64,000 bases of DNA from UBA5069 sp964560495. GTDB taxonomy: Bacteria; Chloroflexota; Anaerolineae; Caldilineales; Caldilineaceae. This document shows, in pieces, positions 35,741 to 45,400 of this stretch. The position numbers and the translations under genes are program-made. The stretch is from positions 17,039-81,038 of the forward strand of contig CAZLMM010000020.1 of assembly GCA_964560495.1 (NCBI GenBank), in the 5' to 3' direction. Each line of letters starts with the position of its first letter. Position 1 is the first letter of the stretch. The notes beneath the pieces are model-generated. The model did not search any database and had not been told where the DNA came from. It worked only from the letters and a program-made list of their open reading frames with translations.

Positions 35741-35851
35741 TACTCTGCATCGATCTGCCGCCAGAGTGCGTCATGTAGAACCGCCACCGGATCTGGATTT
35801 CAACTCAGCCCGGCATACTCTGCATCGATCTGCTGCCAGAGTGCGTCATGT
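35741..35851. repeat. Two 36-bp direct repeats, 75 bases apart
   Basis: Copies at 35741-35776 and 35816-35851 differ at one base (C/T at position 19 of the copy). Each is flanked by unrelated sequence. On the minus strand both encode HDALW(R/Q)QIDAE followed by a stop (copy 1) or by YAGLS and a stop (copy 2). Confidence 0.8.
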
Positions 35852-36130
35852 GCAATGCCACCTGGTTCGTCGAGACGCTTTAATGATATTTGCGTCCGAT
35901 GGCGCGTAGATGTCGTGGAATGTCTGAATCATAGATCAGAAGGTAAGGCCGTCTGTGCACCATATTTGTATACAATTACAATTATAGTCAGAATTTACGG
36001 TAGTGTAAATTGCATTTTGATCTCAAAGGAGCTTCGCTCCAATCTCCTCACGATCTCCCATTTATTTCCTCACGGCAGCATACGCCCAAGCACACGATCT
36101 CCACACGGTGAATGCCTATCATGTTGTCAC

Positions 36131-36160
36131 AGCGCACATCGCAGCGCTGCGATGTGCGCT
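36131..36160. repeat. 30-bp perfect palindrome without spacer
   Basis: AGCGCACATCGCAGC is followed directly by its exact reverse complement. No T-tract follows, so a protein-binding site or cruciform is more likely than a terminator. It lies about 60 bases before the small ORF and 320 before the giant gene. Confidence 0.8.
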
Positions 36161-36218
36161 TACCTTTTACATCGCGAATGACATCACGAAAGATCATTGC
36201 ACATTGAAGACACAAATC

Positions 36219-36404
36219 ATGCCCCTTCAACCAGCAACCTATCATTCATACTTGGTGCGGCTCTGGCAAGAGAGTTCGCCCACCGGATGGCTCGCCATGG
36301 CGCAGTCGGTGCAGACTGGCAAGGTGATTCACTTTTCGGATGTAGAGAGTCTCTGTGCTTTTCTCAGGGAGCAGGTTGCACTGCCGGAAAAGTCGGAATC
36401 ATGA
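36219..36404 (+). CDS. Small conserved protein of about 61 residues, unknown function
   Basis: It reads as a short globular protein: SYLVRLWQESSPTGWLAMAQSVQTGKVIHFSDVESLCAFLREQV. The pattern (SYLVRLW, then Trp, then a TGxxxxF strand, then LxxLxAFLxxQ) matches small hypothetical proteins I associate with Chloroflexota genomes. I chose ATG 36219; a longer frame from 36108 would run through the palindrome and is not credible. There is no strong ribosome-binding site. The stop lies in a short GAATCATGATTC palindrome followed by TTTTTT, a weak possible terminator. Function unknown. Confidence 0.5.
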   Translation: MPLQPATYHSYLVRLWQESSPTGWLAMAQSVQTGKVIHFSDVESLCAFLREQVALPEKSES

Positions 36405-36480
36405 TTCGTGTGATTTTTTAATTGGCTATGATTGATCCATCTCGCGCCTCCATTTGCATCGTTCCACAGGAGAACTACCC

Positions 36481-39400
36481 ATGAGCCGCTCATCCTATCG
36501 TCGTTTCGTGTCTGTAGCTTTGGCGTTGCTCATCCTTTTGACGGTTGCATCGTTGCCTTTCGTGCAGCATCGAGCCCTTTCTGCCGTGCAGACCGACCCG
36601 GTGACCGCCGCCTGGGAAAAGGCGCGCGCCGCCGGCTCCTATCGCTTCGCCAGCACGATCACCCAAAAGACGATTCCCATCGCCACCATTGCCAACGTCG
36701 GGCGCGCCAGCCGCAGCGACGACCTCTATCTGGAAGGGCAAACCGACCTGCGCGCCAACGTCATGGACCTTTCGTTGTGGTCCGAAGGCGGCAGCATTCT
36801 CGATAGCCAAAGTAGCATTTCGGTGCGTATGGAGAATGGGCGCACTCTTGTGCGTCGTGGGGCAGGCGAGTGGGAAGAAGTGGACTCCTTCACCGAGGCC
36901 TTTGCGCCCCATGGCGATTTTCTCACCTATCTGACTGCTCTGCGCAACATCCAGGCGCACCCGCCAGAACAGCGCAATGGTCTCCCCTTCACCCGCTACA
37001 GCTTTGAGATTGACAGTCCGGCCTTTGCCCTTTACATGCGCGACCAGATGGAAGCGGCCATGCGCGCGAAAGGTGAACTGCCGCCAGGGCTCAGCCTGGA
37101 GACCCCACGCCATTTCCAGGAAATGGTGGGCAGCGGCGAGCTGTGGGTAGGTGAGAACGGTCTCCCACTACGCCAGCTTCTCACCCTGCAATTCCCTGAA
37201 CAGCACGACGAATATGTGCACGCCCAGATCACCGTGGACTTCTCCAACTTTGGGACGCCCCAACAGGTGAGCGTGCTGGCGCTATTGGCCGCCGGCGACA
37301 TGGCCGGCTTGTGGGCGCACATTTCGCCGCACTTGCCCAATCCCGCGGCTGTCTGGACTCTGTTCTCTATGCTGCTCCTGGTGGGCCTGATGGTGCGCTT
37401 CCGCCGCGTGCGCCATGTCTACGCAACCCTGGCCGGACTCGTCATTCTTAGCCAGACGGCGGGTCCGCTGCTCAGCGCCTTTGTCAACCTGCGTTTCTTC
37501 GATGCCCAGGCTGCCAGAGCCGCTGCAGCCGAAGAGCGCCAAATCGAACGCGAGGCGCAGATCGAAATGCGCGATGCGCTCTTCAAGAATGAGTTCGATC
37601 CCCACGCCAACCCCATGGCGCGCGTCGCCGCTTCCGCGGTGGAAAGCCAGAAACAGGCCGCTCCCGCCGCGCCGGCCAGTCTGCTCACCGATACGCCCAC
37701 CGACACCGACGGCGACGGCCTGCGCGACTTCATCGAGGAGCGTATCAACACCAGCGTGGTCATCTCCGACACCGATTCGGACGGTCTGGGCGACAACGTG
37801 GAGGTCAACGGCTTTAGCTTTGGCGGGCAAACCTGGTATACCAACCCCGAAGCCGCCGACAGCAACAGCGACGGCCAGGGTGACGCGCTGGAATGGGGCT
37901 TCAACGCCGATGGCAGCCGCCGCAGCACGCCGCTGGACAGCGACAGCGACGGGCTGCCCGATCTCTTCGACCCGGACAACGACAACGACGGCGTGCCCGA
38001 CAACAAGGACATCGCCATCTTCAGCAAGGGCACGACCAGTTACACAGAGGCTGCGCCCCTGCTGCTGACCCTCAACGACCTGACAGCCAACAAGCCCACC
38101 TTCGTCGAATTTCAACTGCGCCCGGCCAACATCCAACATCTGTGGTACGCCTTCAACCTCCTCGACTGGCCGCAAGACAGCCTGGGGCAGGTGCGCGATG
38201 TGGACGGCGCTACCTACGCTGACTATGCAGCCAGCGCAGGCCGCACCGCCGGCCCCACCGAGGCCAATGGCGACATGAAGATCATCCCTATGCTGGAGAT
38301 TCGCATGCCTGACGCCGGCGTCAACCTTCCGCTCCAAAGCGAGCTCACGCCCTTCAACATCAGCGTCAACGACGTCACCGCCAACGGCCAGACCAAAGTC
38401 GCCTACATCCCCCTCAACATCGTCAACGATGACCGCACCGGTCAGCGCGTCGCCTTCAGCGGCCAGATGCGCTATAAGCCCAGCGGCAACTGGCCCAATC
38501 CCCACCAGGTGCGTCTGGCCTGGCTGGTGCAGGCTCTGGTGGATCAGGGCTGCGACCCTACCAAGCCCGATGAAGTGGCCCAGGGCTGTCAACCGGACGG
38601 CTACATCCACAATCAACCTCAAACCATCCAGACCTATTACACTGACTGGAGCCTGACCGGCATGACCGTGCGCGAGGATCACGGCGCAGCCATGGGCATC
38701 TTCTACGAAGACCCGGCGATGGATACAAACAAGAAGGACGATGCGGCCATCACCGCTATCTCTTTCGTCATGGATCATCACTTCGTCCTGGGGCGCAACG
38801 ACCGCCTGACTCTCAACGAAGCGGCGAAGCGTTTCGACCATACCCGCAACAGCAACTACACCGACGACCAACGTTTTGGCGTGCCCCGCATCACCCGCGC
38901 CATGACCCAAACCTACTCCACCATCGATCAGGCCATCGCCTTCACGGCTATGACGGAAACGATCAAGATTCTTAACGACCAGTTCGCATTCCACGTCGCC
39001 GCCGACCGCGACATCAAGCCGCTCATCTTCTTTGCCCAAGAGAACAACACTCGCCAGATGGGGTTGGACAATGTCATCGCCGCCGACGGCTATGTGACGC
39101 AGAGCGGCGCCAACCTGATCTTCGACATGGCCCCCAGCGGGCAGCCCGTCGCCACGGTCGATCTCATCGCCGGCGTCAAGTGGGCCGCCTATTGCGCGCC
39201 GGCTGCCGGCCCCATTTCCTGGCAGCCCTGTCTGGTCGAGGATTTCTGGGAAGTATTGGAAAATCGCTATGCCAGTCTTGCTCCCCTCGCTGGCGACGGC
39301 GGCGACCCGACCCTGGTCTCTGGTCGCCTGCAACTCACCCAGTTCTACTTCACCGGTCTCCAGGCCGGCTATTACAACACGGTGCAGCAAGGCAACCAGC

Positions 39401-42400
39401 TGCTCACGGCCCAGTATTCCCTGGATGGCGAAAGCCAGACTGCGACCAATGTACGCGCCAGCCTGCAAGGCCTCTCCACCGTGCCGCTGCTGGCCGGGCT
39501 TGCCTATGCCCGCGTCATCGAGCCGCTGCCCAACAATCGTTCTTCCATCATCGTCAAACTGTCTAAGTGGGCCAGTGATATTCGCGGGCAGCTCAAGACC
39601 GCACAGGCAGGCGAGGTAAAGGTTGTTGGCAAGACCAAAATCCAAAACATTCGCTTCGCCCAGTATGGCGTTACCCGTTTCTTTGGCGGTCTGGCCGGCG
39701 CCGCTGGCACGATCTTGATGGTCATTTTCCAGATCACCGCCCTGTCGCCCACGGTGGACATGACCACGCGCAAAGTGCTCGGCGGCCTCGCAGCCACTCT
39801 CAGCCTGGGCATCAACGTGGTGATGCCTATTTTGCAGACCACCTTTGGCATTCAAGGCGGCGCCGCGACCCTCAGCAAGGCGCTCTCTGGAGCGGTGAAG
39901 ATAGCCAACTCCATCAAGATCGGCGCCGGCATCGGTCTGGTGATCTCCATTGGCATCACCTGGGGCTTCTTCATCTACGCCGCAGCCACCAGCGGCCTGG
40001 CCGTGGGCAGCCCCCAGCTCAACAAACTGGCGGTCGAGGCCATCGCCAGCACAGTCGTCGCAGTGGTGCTCTTCCTCCTGGCCGCCAATCCCATTGGCCT
40101 CATCGTCGTCGGCATCGTCGCCTTCATCGACCTGGTGCTGACGCTCATCTGCGAGCTGGGGGTGGACGAGCTGCGCATTCAAGGCTCCTTCTATGGCGGC
40201 GCCTGTTTCACCCTCTCCACCTCTGCCGTCAAGGTGCTCTCTTACTTTCTCTACAACTATGACCTGATGGTCAACATGGAGCGCAGCGACCTGGTGGTCA
40301 CCAGCCCACCCGATGTGACCCTGGCGAACCCAGACAAAGGCTACACTGCCGGCAACCTGATCAACGTCAACCTTTCTGTGACCACCACCATGGCGCACAA
40401 GGACCCGGATCCAGAGAACGGTCTCTATATCTATCCCTATCTCTGGCTCTTTTCCCAGGACAACATTCGTTCTGGCACGTTCAGCTATAGCCTGACCCGG
40501 CCCGACAAGCAGGACATCAGCGTCAGCCGTGGGCAGATGCCCAGCCTGTGGCAGAATGTGGTCGAGGATCACAAGCTCATCCTCACCCCCATGTACCGGG
40601 GCAATCTGATCAGCGGCCCACTGGCGATGACGCCTCCTTACTCTCCCACCGCCGGTCTCAACCAACGCATCAGCTTCTACTTCAACATGGGTTACGCTGT
40701 GCCCGCCTATGAGTGCTTCGGCTTGCCCTATCCCTGGCCGCCCTTCGTGCCGCCCATCCCCATCTGCTATACCCGCGACTCCACGGGCAACAGTTCCAAC
40801 CAGATCAACTCCCTGGTCTACGACATCTTCCCACCAACCCTTGACGGCTTCCTCACCCTGGTTGCAAAAAGCGATAACGGTCGCGGCCTGGGCTGGGACC
40901 CGGCCTTCCCTTCCATCAAGGATTCGGACGGCGACGGCCTGCTCTCCAGCATCCACAACGGCATGGACCCCAACGACACGTTGGTGGACAACGACAGCGA
41001 CGGGCTGACCGACCTCTTCGAACTCAACCAACAGAGCCGTTCTCTCGCCTTTTCTCCTGGTTTGCGCGACACCGACGCCGATGGCCTGAGCGATTGGCAG
41101 GAAGCCGTCCTCGGTTCAGACCCGGCGGTGGCTGACACCGACAACGATGGTCTGCTGGACGGCGAGGAGGTGCGCCATCAGGTGGTAGACGGCAACGGCG
41201 TGCTCACCAGCAGTTGGGAGGGCGGCTGGCAGGTGCGCATCAACACCACCACGCCCTTCAACGTCTGGGTTTCGTCCGACCCGCTCATGGCCGACACCGA
41301 CGGCGATGGCATCAGCGACCAGGCCGAGCGTCAACTTGCCCTTTCCACATGCAGCGCCGGCGAGATCGCTGCGGGCAACTGCGAGGGCAGCCCGGCCAAA
41401 CCCAAGGACAACCAGAACCGCCCCTATCACCCACGTGCGGTCAACACGCCGCCCATCTCGCTCTATGTAGAGACCAGCGACTTCGACGGTTATGTGCGCC
41501 CCACCCAGACGTTCCGCTACACCAGCACAGTGGTGGCCAACACGGCCGTTGCGCCGGGCGTGCTCAACGTGACCGCGCCAACAGTGGTGGGCGGCTCACT
41601 CAATCCCCAGGCGCTGGCCTTCAACCCCCTCACCTTCAGCGGCGCGCAGACCGTGACTCAGGGCAACAATCTGACAGTGAGCGGCGGCGCAGGCACCCAG
41701 GAGATCGAGCTGAGCAGCAGCGTGACCACCCGCCTGCCCAATACTGGCGCAGCCGACTGGACCTGGGAGACCTTCACCAACGAGCAGTTGCCCAGCGTCA
41801 GCTTGCCCGAGTCTTTCCGCACCACTGCACTGGCCGCTGCCCGGCCCGACCGTCAGGATAGCTATCGTTTCGCGGCTACCGAAATCCGCCATCCTCCCAG
41901 TCCACCCAGTGACGGCCAGAACCACAATTACGGTGACCTGCTCTCCTATGCCATCCCCAGTGGCGATCTGCGCCAGCTGGATGTGGATGTGGACGCACTC
42001 AACACCGCCTACACGCCGGCCGAAATCGACGGCGCTTTTCTGCGCGGCAAGACCTCGCCCGACGTGGCCTGCAACGACGCCGGCGTCTGCCTGGTCGTTT
42101 GGGAGCACTTCGACTATTGCAACACCATGACCATCAACTCGCTGACGGTGCTCAGCCAGGGCAACGACCACGGCACCAGCGGCATTGAGCCGCTGATTTA
42201 CCTGGTGCGCGACCCCAACGACGCCGACCCCACCAACGGCGGTTTCGAGTTGCACTGGGACGCCCAAAACAACGGCGGCAATGACATGCCCACGGGAGCG
42301 GTGCGCGGGCCGAATGGCGGCGGCTTCCCCATCAACATCACCTTCTGTGGTCGCACCAATCTCTATGTCTCTGAGCTGGATGGCGGCGCCGCCTATGACC

Positions 42401-45400
42401 CTGACCCCACGCAGACCAACTGGGGCGGCATGGCCTTCATGGGCAGCAACACCCTCAGTCCCACCGATGATCGCGGGAAGACCCGAGACCTCGACTTCAT
42501 CGGCGGCGACAGCTATTGGGTGCGCCTCAACGTCAGCGTCGGCTCACCGTCCAGTGGTCGCCACCACTCCATCGCCGGCGCGCTCCTGGCCGCCGATGGC
42601 ACGATCTCCGGGTCTCAGTTCACCATCTCGCCCACCAACAGCGATGAGAACTCTCATTATAGCCCGGCGGCCGCCAGCAATGGCGCCAATTTCCTTGTGG
42701 TCTGGGAGAACCTGGAGAAATCCGGCGCACAGCGTTTCAGCGAGATCAACACTCGCCTGCTCAACAGCAGCGGCGGCGTCCTCAACACTCAGGTCGACAT
42801 CGACCCCTTGCGCCTGGTCACCAACACCGTGCCCTTTGTCGACCAATCCTATGCAGACCTGGACGTGGTCTGGGCCACGGACAAGTACATCCTCACCCGC
42901 CAGATGCGCCCGCGCAACGGGGTGACTGAGCTGCGCGATGCTGGCAACAACGTGATCTCGGCCAACCTGATCACCGCACGCAACATCAGCTCTGGCGGTT
43001 CCATGGTTGTCAACAGCACGACGACCGTCGTCAGCGACGCCAACAACGTCAGCTACAACGCAATCTTCCCTGCTCCGAACCACAGCCTGGCCTGGGACCC
43101 GGCGCGCGGCAACGCGCTCATCGTCTACCAGTCCACCACCAGCGGCGAACTGCGCGGTAAACTCTTTGGCAATCAGAACATTGGTCCCGTCAAGTTGAAC
43201 TTCAGCGGTAACAGCGTCTATGATTACGGCGTCCTACCGAAAGCCGCCTATCACCCCATGTCCCAGGGCTGGCTGGTCAGCTCTTATGATCCCACCGACA
43301 TCGAATATCGTGCGCTCGAATACGATCTCTCCGGCTCGCTGGTGAGCGGCGCGCCGCCGAACGCGCCTTTTGACATCACCACCAACAGCCTGGCCTGCCC
43401 GGCAGCCCAGTCAGCGGCCAGCATCGATCTGCGCTTCGAGGAACTCCCTGGCGCAACAACATTCGCCGATAGCTCGGGCCGCGGCGCCAACGCCACCTGC
43501 TCCGGCGGTAACTGCCCGGCGGCTGGTTTCAGCGGTGCACCCAATGCACCTCTCTCTGATTACGCCGTCAAGTTCGACGGCGCAGATGACTTCGTGACCA
43601 TCAACCGCGCCATGACAGGCAGCTTCAGCGTGGCCTACTGGATCAAGGCCAACAACAATGCTGTTAACAACGCCATCGTCGTCGATCAGGGCGCCAATGT
43701 GGCCAACGGCTGGACTCTCTATCTGAGCAATGGCGCGCCGGCCTTCCTCATCGGCGCGAGCCAAAATATCGTCAGTGCAGGTCGCATCGACGACGGCCAG
43801 TGGCACTTTGTCGTGGGTGTGCGCAACCAGGCTACTGGCGCCTTTGCCATCTACGTTGATGGCAACGCCACGCCGGTCGCCAGCGGAGTCGCCACGACTG
43901 CTGCGCTCAACGCCATGAGCGACATCCGCATGGGCGGCGACCGCAGCAACGCCCGCGACCTCAACGCACAGCTCGACCACGTACAGGTCTTCCCGGTAGC
44001 CCTGGCCGGGGACACCATCCAGGCCATCTACAACCGCACGTTGCAAGGCTTCTGCGTCAACGGCGGCACAGACGACCCCAACTGGGATCGCCTGCGCTGG
44101 ACACGCGTCAAGCTCAGCCAGCAGGACACCCGCGGCGGGCGCGTCGCCGCCGGCGCAGCCCTCAACCTCATCATCGACAACGACCTGCCTGCGGCCAGCG
44201 TCACCTCGGTGCAAAACAGCGATCTGTTGGGGCCGGATCAGGTCATCGGCGGGACGGCCAGCGACGCCACTTCGGGCGTGGCGTCGGTAGAGGTGAGCAT
44301 CAACAACGGCGCATGGACAGCGGCTAACGGCGCCAGCGCGTGGAGCTTTTCCCTGGCTGGCTTCAGCGGCGCGCTCAGCATCCGCGCCCGCGCCATTGAT
44401 TTCGCCGGCAACCTGGGCAACCCCAGTTCGCCGGTCAACGTCACCGTGGATGCGAGCGCGCCGACTGTCACTATCAACCAGCCGGCCAATACCATCAAGC
44501 CGACCAGGAACGCCAACGGCCAGTGGCAGGTGACGCTCACGGGAACCGCAACCGACAACATGGTCAACAACATCAAGCCCGGCTCCGTGCTCATACTACT
44601 GAAACAGCACTCCGGCGTCGGCGCAGCCCAGACCGAACAAGTCGCCACGCTGAGCGGGGTCAATTGGAGCATCGACTATGCCCTGGACATCAGCCTCTTC
44701 GACCCCACCGGTCCCTACACCGTCACTGCACGCGCCGAGGACACCCTGGGAAATCTGGCGACGCCGGCCACGGCCATCGTGCGGCTGGATATAGCCGGCC
44801 CGGTTGCGGCGCTGAGCCAGGGCGACGCCACGCGTATGCTCATTAGCGACACCGTCACCCTCAGCGGTCGCGTCACCGATGTCAACAGCATCGCTGGCGT
44901 CGATACGCTGGAAATAGCCTTTACCCCCATCGATCAGCTTGCCAGCCTGCCGCCCGACGCCACCAGCGACCAAGCCGAGGCGCTGCTCAACCGCACGTGG
45001 CTGCCCGTCAACCTGGCGCAGCGGGGCGTGGGCGTCGCGACAAGCGCGTGGAGCGTCCAGGTTCCCGCCAATCTGGAAGGCGAATATCAGATCGACCTGC
45101 GAGGCCGCGACATGCTGGGCAACATTGCCATCAGCGCCAACCAGTGGCGCGGGATCATCGACGTGCTGGCGCCGCGTATGCTCATGAGCGCGACGCCCAC
45201 CGGTCTCAGCTACTTCGACCCGGTCATGGGCGCGCAACGTTACGCCATCGCCTACGTCTGTGCGGCGGTGGATCGCAATCTCAACGGCGACAGCTTCGAC
45301 TGCCCCGGCGAGGGCATCCAGCCGCCCTTGCGCTCCTTCGAGAACAATCCGGGGCTGCAAGCGCTTTTCCCGGATCTGACCATCCGCAATGGGCTGGCGA

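Larger units (their letters stand above)
35550..36218. other. Long intergenic region between the regulator and the small ORF
   Basis: About 670 bases with no convincing gene. It holds the direct repeat at 35741-35851, an AT-rich stretch at about 35955-36030 that is well below local GC and could contain promoters, and the 30-bp palindrome at 36131-36160. Codon usage in the short frames here is not gene-like. On the minus strand both direct-repeat copies read HDALW(R/Q)QIDAE just before a stop or short tail, which could be the remains of two copies of a small gene. Confidence 0.5.

Noticed and set aside
35741..35851. CRISPR array
   Set aside because: Only two repeat copies, one spacer-like gap, no third unit and no cas gene.
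37282..41031. A 1249-codon open frame on the minus strand inside the giant gene
   Set aside because: Antisense shadow of a high-GC, Asp/Gly-rich coding strand. Its product is a His/Gln/Gly/Val-rich string without folds, and the plus-strand frame has clear domains and a ribosome-binding site.
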